Assembly (NCBI GenBank): GCA_026388015.1
Contig: JAPLKO010000024.1
Coordinates: forward strand, 1 to 39,944
Length of the DNA stretch: 39,944 nucleotides
Source: Candidatus Firestoneibacteriota bacterium
Lineage (GTDB): Bacteria; Oederibacteriota; D2-FULL-39-29
Direction of reading: 5' to 3'
A model generated the notes under the pieces. It saw only the letters and a list, made by a program, of their open reading frames with translations, was not told the DNA's origin and did no database searches. Both the position numbers and the translations under genes were made by a program. This document shows positions 16,766-24,101 of the stretch, piece by piece (within the stretch, counting starts at the first letter, position 1; every line of letters begins with the position of its first letter).

Positions 16766-18154
16766 CTATATTTTCTTTCTTCCGTTATTCACAAGCTCCG
16801 GTATATGCTGCTCTATCTGTAACCACATTTCCGACTCTGCTATGGAGGTAGTCCTGCCGTGTTGATACTCGGAGTCTATCCAGAGCTTTATCTCTTTTAC
16901 AGCGGGATGATCCTTGCCGACTTTAGCAGAACCTTCAAGATGTAATCTTGAGTTAATCCAGAAAGATATGCCGGCTAAACCAGACTTATCAGTAATCTCT
17001 ACATCAACTTCCCTCTTTAGAATTTTCCGGGTATCAAAAATATTGTATATTTCCTCATCTTTGTTTATCCCGTCTGCGTGGATACCCGCTTTTGTCACGT
17101 TAAACTTGGAGCCGACGAACGGGGTGTTTCCCGGAATTTTGTAACCAATTTCCTTTTCGAAATAGTTAGCAATATCCGTTATTACGGTAGTATCCATTCC
17201 GTTCGTTGTACCTTTTAACTGTTGATATTCAATAAGCAGTGACTCAATCGGACTATTTCCTGTCCTCTCGCCTATTCCAAGAAGGGCGCCGTTGGCGGCA
17301 GATATGCCGTAGAGCCAGGCCGTTGAAGCATTAATTACGCCTTTGTAAAAGTCATTGTGCCCGTGCCACTCCAGCCATTCACTCGGAACACCGGCTATCT
17401 TGGAAAGTCCGTGCGCAATGCCTTTTACGCTTCTGGGAAGCGCCACACCCGGAAAGGTAACACCATAACCAAGTGTATCGCAAGCCCGTATCTTTATAGG
17501 TATTTTTGCTTCTCTGGAAAGCTTCATAAGCTCTTGAACAAACGGCACAACAAAACCGTAAAAGTCCGCTCTCGTAATATCCTCAAAGTGGCAACGGGGA
17601 ATTATACCCTGGTCTAACGCCGCACTTACAACTTCAAGATAGCCTTTCATGGCCTGACTGCGTTTTTTTTTCAGTTTTAAGAATATATGATAATCAGAAA
17701 CAGACGTTAGTATACCTGTCTCTTTTAATCCCATAGCTTTTACTAACTTAAAGTCCTCTTTAACGGCTCGAATCCAGCCTGTTATTTCTGGAAATTTGTA
17801 ACCCCGCTCCATGCATTTTTCTACGGCTTTTCTGTCTTTATCCGTATAAAGAAAGAACTCCGTTTGACGAATCATTCCCTTCGGTCCGCTTAGCTTGTGA
17901 AGCATATCAAATACATCGACAATTTGTTTAACGGTAAAAGGCGGCATAGACTGCTGACCGTCTCTAAAGGTAGTATCCGTTATCCAGATCTCATCAGGCG
18001 GATTCATAGGGACTATTCTATGGTTAAAAGGTATACTGGGAACCGCCCCGTAAGAGTAAATATCTCTATAAAGATTAGGTGTTTCCGGATCCTGCAGCGA
18101 GTAAGAGAACTCATCCTGTTCGAGTGTTTTTGTTACTTTATTATATTTTAGCAT
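16766..18154 (-). CDS. Probable Re-citrate synthase (2-isopropylmalate/homocitrate synthase family)
   Basis: 462 residues, DRE-TIM metallolyase. The condensing-enzyme signature TDTTFRDGQQS (59-69), metal site HGHND (264-268) and GIGERTGNSPIE (293-304) are present. The C-terminal leucine-sensing domain of LeuA is missing, and the unusual N-terminal segment with DPETPNLYRDIYSYGAVP fits the Re-citrate synthase branch first described from Clostridium kluyveri. It would condense acetyl-CoA and oxaloacetate. Its divergent neighbours are isocitrate dehydrogenase, malate dehydrogenase and fumarase, with no leucine gene nearby, which supports citrate over isopropylmalate. The start at 18154 has AAAGGAGG four bases upstream. 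Homocitrate or methylthioalkylmalate-type chemistry cannot be excluded from sequence alone. Confidence 0.75.
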   Translation of the reverse strand: MLKYNKVTKTLEQDEFSYSLQDPETPNLYRDIYSYGAVPSIPFNHRIVPMNPPDEIWITDTTFRDGQQSMPPFTVKQIVDVFDMLHKLSGPKGMIRQTEFFLYTDKDRKAVEKCMERGYKFPEITGWIRAVKEDFKLVKAMGLKETGILTSVSDYHIFLKLKKKRSQAMKGYLEVVSAALDQGIIPRCHFEDITRADFYGFVVPFVQELMKLSREAKIPIKIRACDTLGYGVTFPGVALPRSVKGIAHGLSKIAGVPSEWLEWHGHNDFYKGVINASTAWLYGISAANGALLGIGERTGNSPIESLLIEYQQLKGTTNGMDTTVITDIANYFEKEIGYKIPGNTPFVGSKFNVTKAGIHADGINKDEEIYNIFDTRKILKREVDVEITDKSGLAGISFWINSRLHLEGSAKVGKDHPAVKEIKLWIDSEYQHGRTTSIAESEMWLQIEQHIPELVNNGRKKI

Positions 18155-18167
18155 TACGCCTCCTTTA

Positions 18168-18194
18168 ACTGTTTTACCAAACATTTAAAACAGT
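18168..18194. promoter_or_regulatory. Inverted repeat ACTGTTTTA-N9-TAAAACAGT before the citrate synthase-like gene
   Basis: Two perfect nine-base arms at 18168-18176 and 18186-18194 are separated by nine bases. The repeat lies in the transcribed leader just upstream of the AAAGGAGG ribosome-binding site, so it could act as a DNA operator or as an RNA hairpin near the start codon. The half-site CTGTTTT recurs at 18248, 18263 (inverted) and 18342. Confidence 0.5.
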
Positions 18195-18230
18195 CCCTAT
18201 ACCTGAAATATTAAAAGAATTTAACACATT

Positions 18231-18260
18231 ATTGTAGCATTTTAGAACTGTTTTTATCAA
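18231..18260 (-). promoter_or_regulatory. Sigma-70-type promoter for the citrate synthase-like operon
   Basis: On the minus strand a -35 box TTGATA (18260-18255) is followed by an 18-base spacer and an extended -10 box TGCTACAAT (core 18236-18231). Both hexamers match the consensus in five of six positions. The leader would be about 70 bases long. The spacer and -35 overlap one arm of the inverted repeat at 18248-18270. Confidence 0.55.
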
Positions 18261-18270
18261 CAAAAAACAG
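18248..18270. promoter_or_regulatory. Inverted repeat CTGTTTTT-N7-AAAAACAG overlapping the minus-strand promoter
   Basis: Perfect eight-base arms at 18248-18255 and 18263-18270 with a seven-base centre. The repeat covers the -35 hexamer and part of the spacer of the minus promoter, a typical position for a repressor operator. It shares its half-site with 18168-18194 and with the single copy CTGTTTTTAT at 18342-18351. Confidence 0.5.
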
Positions 18271-18329
18271 GGTCAGCTGAAGCAGTTAAACGGTTTTTGA
18301 CAGTACCTGCTTGTAATTATTAATAACAA

Positions 18330-18359
18330 TTGAGAAGAGTCCTGTTTTTATGTTATTAT
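18330..18359 (+). promoter_or_regulatory. Candidate promoter for the isocitrate dehydrogenase operon
   Basis: TTGAGA at 18330-18335 (five of six) is followed by an 18-base spacer and TATTAT at 18354-18359 (five of six). The spacer contains CTGTTTTTAT, the same box found in the spacer of the opposite promoter. A perfect TTGACA at 18297-18302 is an alternative -35 with weaker -10 choices (TATTAA after 15 bases). Confidence 0.4.
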
Positions 18360-18415
18360 TTTACATACAAAGAATATTATCTAAACTTTGTAATTTATTT
18401 TGAAGGAGTCTGAAA

Positions 18416-19504
18416 ATGTCCTACAATGTAACGTTGATAATGGGCGACGGAATAGGCCCGGAGATTGCAAAAGTAACACAAAAAGTAATAGACGCAACGG
18501 GAGTAAAGATTAACTGGGAAGAGGTAGAAGCCGGTATAGATGTAATGGCAAAGGAAGGCACGCCTCTGCCTGAAAAAACCCTTGCATCCTGCAGAAAAAA
18601 CAAGGTAGCTCTTAAAGCCCCTGTCACCACCCCTGTCGGCACGGGGTTTCGCTCTGTTAACGTGGCTCTCCGCCAGCAGCTTGGACTTTACGCCTGTGTC
18701 CGTCCGTGCAGAAGCTACGAAGGCGTACGGTCAAAGTATGAGAATATAGACCTGGTAATTGTGAGAGAAAACACAGAGGATCTTTATGCCGGTATTGAAT
18801 TTGAAAAAGGTAAGCCTGAAACTCAAAAACTTATTAATACCATTAAAGAGCTTGGCGGGAAAAATATAAAAGACGATTCAGGCATAAGCATTAAACCCAT
18901 CTCCGTAACGGGAACAGAAAAAATAGTTGATTACGCCTTTCAGTATGCTAAGGCAAACAAAAGGAAAAAAGTTTCCGCAATCCACAAAGCAAATATTATG
19001 AAGTTTACCGACGGACTGTTTTTAGCAACAGCAAGAGCGGTGGCAAAGAAATATCCTGAAATAGAATTCAACGATGTCATTGTGGATAATATGTCTATGC
19101 AATTGGTGCAAAAGCCTGAACTCTACGATGTTCTGGTTCTTCCCAATCTTTATGGCGATATACTTTCTGATCTTTGCGCCGGACTTGTCGGCGGTTTGGG
19201 AGTCGCACCGGGGGCCAATATAGGTGAAAACGGTATGGCCGTTTTTGAAGCCACGCACGGAAGCGCTCCAAAGTATAAAGGGCTGAACAAAGTCAATCCT
19301 TGCGCCCTTATCCTTTCAGGTATGCTAATGCTTCGACACCTCGGAGAATTAAAAGCCGCGGACAAACTCGAAAAAGCAATAATGTCCGTAATAAAATCAG
19401 GAAAAGATGTAACGTATGATATGAAACCCGATAGGAACGATCCGACTGCCGTAGGAACTAAAGAAATGGGCGAGGCGATAATAAAAGAGTTAGCTAAAAT
19501 TTAA
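18416..19504 (+). CDS. Isocitrate dehydrogenase (IDH3/isopropylmalate dehydrogenase family)
   Basis: 362 residues, beta-decarboxylating dehydrogenase that would convert isocitrate to 2-oxoglutarate and CO2. The motif [20 protein letters not shown] (73-92) holds the isocitrate-type substrate loop (S80, N82, R86), with R96, Y124, K191, D225, D248 and D252 as further expected active-site residues; isopropylmalate dehydrogenases have a different loop. The body resembles NAD-linked IDH3, but the coenzyme loop reads [12 protein letters not shown] (284-295), with the Lys-Tyr pair that selects NADP in E. coli Icd. GAAGGAG lies ahead of the ATG. It opens the plus-strand operon with mdh and fumarase and faces the citrate synthase-like gene. 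Confidence 0.88.
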   Translation: MSYNVTLIMGDGIGPEIAKVTQKVIDATGVKINWEEVEAGIDVMAKEGTPLPEKTLASCRKNKVALKAPVTTPVGTGFRSVNVALRQQLGLYACVRPCRSYEGVRSKYENIDLVIVRENTEDLYAGIEFEKGKPETQKLINTIKELGGKNIKDDSGISIKPISVTGTEKIVDYAFQYAKANKRKKVSAIHKANIMKFTDGLFLATARAVAKKYPEIEFNDVIVDNMSMQLVQKPELYDVLVLPNLYGDILSDLCAGLVGGLGVAPGANIGENGMAVFEATHGSAPKYKGLNKVNPCALILSGMLMLRHLGELKAADKLEKAIMSVIKSGKDVTYDMKPDRNDPTAVGTKEMGEAIIKELAKI

Positions 19505-19524
19505 ATACTTGAAGGAGTTTTAAT

Positions 19525-20451
19525 ATGTCCAGAGCAAAAATAAGTGTTATCGGCGCGGGTAACGTGGGCGGGATCATTGCGCTGCAAACGGCTCAAAAGG
19601 AGCTCGGCGATGTCGTACTTGTCGATGTTGTTGAAGGTATGCCGCAGGGAAAAGCGCTGGATATCTCTCAGATGTCAGGCGTCCTCCGTTTTGATTCAAA
19701 GGTTACCGGTACAAATGACTTTTCAGAGATAAAAGACAGTGACATAGTTGCCATTACCGCCGGGGTTGCGAGAAAACCCGGAATGACAAGAGAAGATCTG
19801 CTAAAGATTAACGCAGATATTATTAAAAAAGCCGCAGAAGCGATAAAAACTCACGCGCCAAATGCTATAGTGATTGCAGTAACAAACCCTTTAGATATTA
19901 TGACCCAGCTGGTTTTCAAAACTACGGGTTTTGCGAAAAATAAAATAATGGGCATGGCAGGAGTACTTGACTCTGCCAGGTTCGCGCATTTTATCGCCGA
20001 AGAATTAAATGTATCTCCCAAGGATATTTCGCCTATGGTGCTCGGAAGTCACGGAGATACTATGGTCCCCCTTCCCCGCTACTCTACTGTTGCCGGTGTT
20101 CCGATAACTGATTTTATGAAGCCCGATGTAATAAAACGTCTGGTCGAACGCACAGCTAACGGCGGCGCCGAGATAGTAAAACTTTTAAAGACCGGCAGCG
20201 CTTATTTTGCTCCGGGCACTTCGGTTGCTATTATGATTGAAAGTATCTTAAGAGACCAGCGGCGTATTTTGACCTGCTCGGCTTATCTCACCGGAGAGTA
20301 CGGTTTGAGCGATGTATTTATAGGTGTACCTGTAGAACTCGGCAGGAACGGAATTGAAAAAATAGTACAACTCAATCTGACGGCAGACGAACTAAAAGCG
20401 CTGCACAATTCGGCGGCAATTGTAAAAGCAGGTGTAAACGAAATAAAGTAA
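19525..20451 (+). CDS. mdh: Malate dehydrogenase (LDH-like type)
   Basis: 308 residues. It interconverts malate and oxaloacetate with NAD. NAD loop GAGNVGG (10-16), Asp34 at the end of strand 2 (NAD preference), the malate-specifying arginines in RKPGMTR (83-89), Arg152 in LDSARF and catalytic His176 in GSHGD are seen. The arginine in place of glutamine in the mobile loop separates it from lactate dehydrogenase. AAGGAG precedes the ATG; the gene starts 20 bases after the isocitrate dehydrogenase stop. Confidence 0.95.
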   Translation: MSRAKISVIGAGNVGGIIALQTAQKELGDVVLVDVVEGMPQGKALDISQMSGVLRFDSKVTGTNDFSEIKDSDIVAITAGVARKPGMTREDLLKINADIIKKAAEAIKTHAPNAIVIAVTNPLDIMTQLVFKTTGFAKNKIMGMAGVLDSARFAHFIAEELNVSPKDISPMVLGSHGDTMVPLPRYSTVAGVPITDFMKPDVIKRLVERTANGGAEIVKLLKTGSAYFAPGTSVAIMIESILRDQRRILTCSAYLTGEYGLSDVFIGVPVELGRNGIEKIVQLNLTADELKALHNSAAIVKAGVNEIK

Positions 20452-20460
20452 GGAGCTATA

Positions 20461-21294
20461 TTGATCACTGAAAAACAAATCGCTGAAACTGTCAAAAAGC
20501 TTTGCATCAAAGCAAACACTATTCTTCGTCCCGATGTGAAAAAAGCGCTTTGCAAAGCCTGTGCTTTTGAAAAAAACAAGAATGCGAGGTTCATTCTCGG
20601 CGCATTAGTGGAAAATTACAAAATTGCAGAAAAAGAGAGCACTCCTATCTGTCAGGACACGGGAATAACGGTCGTCTTCGCAGAAATAGGGCAGCAAGCA
20701 AAGATTAAAGGCGACATCGGAAAATCTATAAATAACGGGGTTGCAGCGGGATACGAAGAAGGTTTCTTAAGAAAATCCGTAGTCAACGACCCCCTCTCAA
20801 GAAAAAACACCAATACAAATACTCCCGCTGTTATCTATTATGACTTCGTCCCCGGGAAAAAAGTAAAACTCACAATACTGCCGAAGGGTTTCGGCTCAGA
20901 GAACAAATCAAAGCTTTACATGCTTAATCCTACTGCTTCAATGGAAGAGGTAAAAAAGTCTGTCATTAACGCAATTAAAGAAGCCGGACCTGACGCCTGC
21001 CCCCCCTATATGCTTGGTGTCGGAATCGGCGGTGACGCGGGCAAGGCGACTTTCCTTGCAAAGAAAGCACTTACATATAAAATAGGATTTTGGGGCGAGA
21101 GCGCTAATTACAAAACTCTTGCCAAAGAACTATACAAGAGGGGTAACCGGCTTAACATCGGGCCGCTCGGAGCCAGGGGAAAGACAACTTTACTCGGAGT
21201 TAACATTCTCTCCTTCCCCACCCACATTGCAGGACTTCCCGTGGCAGTTAATATCTCTTGCCATGTACTAAGGAGCGCATCGGCAACTTTATGA
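20461..21294 (+). CDS. Class I fumarate hydratase, alpha subunit
   Basis: 277 residues. Together with the next gene it forms a two-subunit, oxygen-sensitive [4Fe-4S] fumarase that interconverts fumarate and malate. The three cluster cysteines are C64 (TPICQDTG), C180 (DACPPYMLGVGIGG) and C267 (NISCHVLRSAS). The start is a TTG at 20461 supported by AAGGAG five bases upstream. The related L(+)-tartrate dehydratase alpha subunit has a similar sequence, but the mdh neighbour favours fumarase. Confidence 0.92.
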   Translation: MITEKQIAETVKKLCIKANTILRPDVKKALCKACAFEKNKNARFILGALVENYKIAEKESTPICQDTGITVVFAEIGQQAKIKGDIGKSINNGVAAGYEEGFLRKSVVNDPLSRKNTNTNTPAVIYYDFVPGKKVKLTILPKGFGSENKSKLYMLNPTASMEEVKKSVINAIKEAGPDACPPYMLGVGIGGDAGKATFLAKKALTYKIGFWGESANYKTLAKELYKRGNRLNIGPLGARGKTTLLGVNILSFPTHIAGLPVAVNISCHVLRSASATL

Positions 21295-21806
21295 AAACAG
21301 TTCACTTCCCCACCTCAAAAGAAGAACTTAAAAGCTTAAAAGCCGGAGAAATAGTATATCTCTCAGGCAGAATAATCACAGGCCGTGACCAGGCGCATAA
21401 ACGGCTTACCGAAACATTAAAAGCAGGAAAGAAACTTCCGGTAGAATTAAAAGGACAGGCAATTTACTATGTCGGCCCCACTCCCTGCAAAAAGGGCGAG
21501 ATTATCGGCGCCTGCGGGCCTACAACCAGCAGAAGAATGGATGCTTTCACCCCTTCTCTTTTAAAACAAGGTCTTACGGCAATGATAGGTAAGGGTAACC
21601 GTTCGGAGGAAGTTAGAATTGCCATCAAAAAAGAAAAAGCCGTATATTTCTCAACACTCGGCGGCGCTGCAGCGTACCTAAAAAAAAGAGTACTCGCCGC
21701 CAAAATTATTGCTTATAAAGATTTAGGACCGGAAGCTGTTTACGAACTCGAAATTAAAGAGTTCCCGGCCATCGTCTGGATAGACAGCAGAGGAAAATCC
21801 CTATGA
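21291..21806 (+). CDS. Class I fumarate hydratase, beta subunit
   Basis: 171 residues. It corresponds to the C-terminal part of one-chain class I fumarases, with LSGRIITGRDQAHKRL near residues 21-36, YYVGPTP and GPTTSRRMDAF further on, which form the substrate site. The ATG at 21291 overlaps the alpha-subunit TGA (ATGA), so the two are translationally coupled. An in-frame ATG at 21258 would lie inside the alpha gene and is not supported. Confidence 0.92.
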   Translation: MKTVHFPTSKEELKSLKAGEIVYLSGRIITGRDQAHKRLTETLKAGKKLPVELKGQAIYYVGPTPCKKGEIIGACGPTTSRRMDAFTPSLLKQGLTAMIGKGNRSEEVRIAIKKEKAVYFSTLGGAAAYLKKRVLAAKIIAYKDLGPEAVYELEIKEFPAIVWIDSRGKSL

Positions 21807-23215
21807 TAAACTGGAACAGAATAAAAATCGTAGCAACGGCAGGTCCCGCATCAGAATCGTACGCAACCCTGAAAAAAATGATTAACAAAGGCCTGGACAT
21901 TGTCAGGATAAACTTTTCCCACGGAACATACGAAGAGTATAAGAAGACCATCCTTTTAGTCCGCAGGATAGAGAAAGAAATCAAAAGGCCCATAGGAATA
22001 CTTGCCGATATGCCTGGACCCAAACTCAGAGTTCGCGGAATTGTAAAATCCATTCCCGTAAAAGAAGGAAGTATAGTAATAATTACTAAAGATACACCCA
22101 AGGCAAATAATGAGTTTAATATTGCCTATCCGATAATATTAAAAGTGTTAAAACCGGGAGATAATATTTTTATTAGCGACGGAAAATACATCATAAAGGT
22201 CGTAAGCAAAACAAAAAAAACCGTGACCTGTAAAGTAATAGACGGTCAAGGCGAGATAAAAAAAGGCGCCGGATTAAACTTCCCCGAAGTCGACCTTCCC
22301 ATTCCTGCGATAACTTCCGAGGATTTCAGGCATATGACGTTCGCCTGCGCAAATGGGGTGGATTTTATAGGACTTTCTTTCATTAAAGATGCAGGAGACC
22401 TAAAAAAAGTCAGAGCTCATCTTAAGATAATTAAGGCTAAGCCTTTTTTAATATCAAAAATAGAAAGAAGAGCCGCAATCGCAAATCTCAAAGAGATTGT
22501 AGACTCGACTGACGGTGTAATGGTAGCCCGGGGTGATTTGGGAGTTGAACTTCCGATAGAACAAGTCAACATCCTGCAGAAGGAAATTATTAAGATGTGT
22601 AACTCTCTCGGTAAACCCGTGATAACAGCTACTCAGATGCTCGAATCTATGATAGAAAACCCCTCGCCGACCAGAGCGGAAGTTTCCGATGTGGCAAACG
22701 CCATCTTTGACGGTACTGACGCAATAATGCTCTCCGGTGAGACCGCGATAGGCAAGTATCCACTTAAGGCCGTGGAGATGATGTACAAAATAGCCAAAAC
22801 AGTCGAACCAAAAATCGACCGCAGTAAGAATATAGATTATTTAGAGAAAGACAACCTTTTGGATATTATAAGCAAGAACGTAGTAAGAATTTCTGAAGTT
22901 TACGGCGTAAAAGGTATCGTTGTTCCAACAGAAAGCGGCAAGACCGCCAGAATGGTCTCCAGGTACCGCCCTAACGCAAGGATAGTTGCATTAGCCTCCA
23001 CTGAACGGGTCCAGCGTCAGTTAGTCCTCCCCTTCGGTATTTACCCGTGCCGTATACCTAAACACGTCAACTCCGCGGTAGTCTTCAAACTAACCGACGA
23101 ATTCATCAAAAAATCCGGCCTCTTCAAAAAAGGCGACAAACTCATAATCGCAGCCGGAGCCTTACATAAGAAGGGAAATGTTTCGGACTTTATAAAGATT
23201 ATGACTGTAGCGTAG
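21803..23215 (+). CDS. pyk: Pyruvate kinase
   Basis: 470 residues, core enzyme without the extra C-terminal PEP-utiliser domain. It makes ATP and pyruvate from PEP and ADP. Seen are the N-terminal VATAGPASES (TLGPAS is more usual), RINFSHGTYEEY, DMPGPKLR, the catalytic lysine segment ISKIERRAAIANL, MVARGDLGVELP, and ATQMLESMIENPSPTRAEVSDVAN (metal and K+ site region). The start overlaps the fumarase beta stop by four bases. Its stop codon lies inside a perfect hairpin at 23207-23229. Confidence 0.96.
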   Translation: MINWNRIKIVATAGPASESYATLKKMINKGLDIVRINFSHGTYEEYKKTILLVRRIEKEIKRPIGILADMPGPKLRVRGIVKSIPVKEGSIVIITKDTPKANNEFNIAYPIILKVLKPGDNIFISDGKYIIKVVSKTKKTVTCKVIDGQGEIKKGAGLNFPEVDLPIPAITSEDFRHMTFACANGVDFIGLSFIKDAGDLKKVRAHLKIIKAKPFLISKIERRAAIANLKEIVDSTDGVMVARGDLGVELPIEQVNILQKEIIKMCNSLGKPVITATQMLESMIENPSPTRAEVSDVANAIFDGTDAIMLSGETAIGKYPLKAVEMMYKIAKTVEPKIDRSKNIDYLEKDNLLDIISKNVVRISEVYGVKGIVVPTESGKTARMVSRYRPNARIVALASTERVQRQLVLPFGIYPCRIPKHVNSAVVFKLTDEFIKKSGLFKKGDKLIIAAGALHKKGNVSDFIKIMTVA

Positions 23216-23229
23216 CGAAGCTACGCTAC
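23207..23229. repeat. Perfect hairpin spanning the pyk stop codon
   Basis: Arms GTAGCGTAGC (23207-23216) and GCTACGCTAC (23220-23229) are perfectly complementary around a GAA loop. The pyk TAG (23213-23215) is inside the left arm. No U-run follows, so it is not a standard terminator; it may protect the 3' end of the message or be a repeat insertion. The right arm itself contains two copies of GCTAC. Confidence 0.6.
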
Positions 23230-23287
23230 GATTCAAGGTTCGTAATGTTTGTAAAGTTTATAAGGTAAGGGCTTTTATCAAGCGGTA

Positions 23288-23304
23288 GCGGTCTGCTTGA
23301 CCGC
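23288..23304. terminator. Weak terminator-like hairpin between pyk and the convergent membrane-protein gene
   Basis: GCGGTC and GACCGC (six perfect pairs) enclose TGCTT and are followed on the plus strand by CAGTTTCTTT. It lies between two convergent genes, where a terminator is expected, but the stem is short and the T-tract broken. The rest of 23230-23411 holds an AT-rich imperfect hairpin and nothing coding. Confidence 0.3.
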
Positions 23305-23411
23305 CAGTTTCTTTAAAGAAAATAAAGAACTGCAACAAACTCTATTTTCTTGTAATATCAATAATAGAACCCTACCATCATTGTTTGCTAAAAATTCGTT
23401 AATCTATCGTT

Positions 23412-23909
23412 TTATTTAAATCTTTTCGCCAAACTATCGGTAAATCTGGAGATTGGTCGGAAAAAGATAATTAGAGCTGAACCAACTAATACTTTAACAG
23501 CTGACAAAATTATATTATCTAAAGCAACTTTAAAGGTAATGTTATTAGCCAGAAGAAAGACATTTGAAATAAGAACAACAATATCCAGCATCAAATAGAC
23601 ACCTGCAGCATAGATCAAAACTTGTTGAAGACCATCTTTTCCTATTCCAATTTTCACATCTGAATTTTCGCTATCCTTTATTATAAAAGAAGCTATTCGC
23701 GATGCTTTGCCGATAAGAAGCCAGCATATGAAGAGATAATAAACAGCAATAATTACTATAATAAAATAGTAGTCCGAAAAAGGAGAACCCTTAGATAAGT
23801 ATTCATGGATTAACATTGGAATCAGACTAACAGACTGCATCAATCCAATAACTAAAAAATATAACCCAAACACCTTTGACACAATATTCACTAATTCTCT
23901 TTTCTTCAT
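23412..23909 (-). CDS. Hypothetical four-helix membrane protein
   Basis: 165 residues, not recognised as any family. Four hydrophobic segments lie at about residues 13-33, 47-67, 96-120 and 130-150, with a Lys/Arg-rich end (SLAKRFK). A strong ribosome-binding site AGGAGG lies four bases before the ATG. It stands alone, convergent with pyk, with a gene remnant upstream and hairpins downstream, and its base composition is more AT-rich than the flanking genes. This suggests it belongs to an inserted or rearranged segment. No function can be proposed. Confidence 0.7.
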   Translation of the reverse strand: MKKRELVNIVSKVFGLYFLVIGLMQSVSLIPMLIHEYLSKGSPFSDYYFIIVIIAVYYLFICWLLIGKASRIASFIIKDSENSDVKIGIGKDGLQQVLIYAAGVYLMLDIVVLISNVFLLANNITFKVALDNIILSAVKVLVGSALIIFFRPISRFTDSLAKRFK

Positions 23910-23989
23910 TAGACCTCCTAATTATTTCCAAATACGCATTTAAAGCTATTTTCCGACTTCCAAAAATCAATATTACTTTTGCAGTTTTA

Positions 23990-24088
23990 TCAGTTCTTCA
24001 GATGCTTATTAAAAAATGCGTGTATTTCCGGAAGGATGTACTCTTTGCCTATCATGCCGTGACCGAAGCCTTTTAATTTATGAAAACA
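23990..24088 (-). pseudogene. Remnant of an alpha/beta-hydrolase gene (C-terminal stump)
   Basis: The minus strand encodes about 32 codons, starting near FHKLKGFGHGMIG and ending PEIHAFFNKHLKN before a TGA at 23992-23990. This matches the end of alpha/beta-hydrolases of the dienelactone hydrolase or prolyl oligopeptidase type, where a GHG motif carries the catalytic histidine and FFxKHL forms the last helix. There is no start codon and the upstream part is replaced by the end of the radical SAM gene. I infer a deletion scar; without a database search the identity is moderate. Confidence 0.5.
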
Positions 24089-24101
24089 GAGCACTAACCC
24101 T

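Noticed and set aside
18248..18270. Reading the CTGTTTTT-N7-AAAAACAG repeat as a transcription terminator
   Set aside because: The stem is AT-rich and lies upstream of both divergent genes, where an operator or promoter role fits better.
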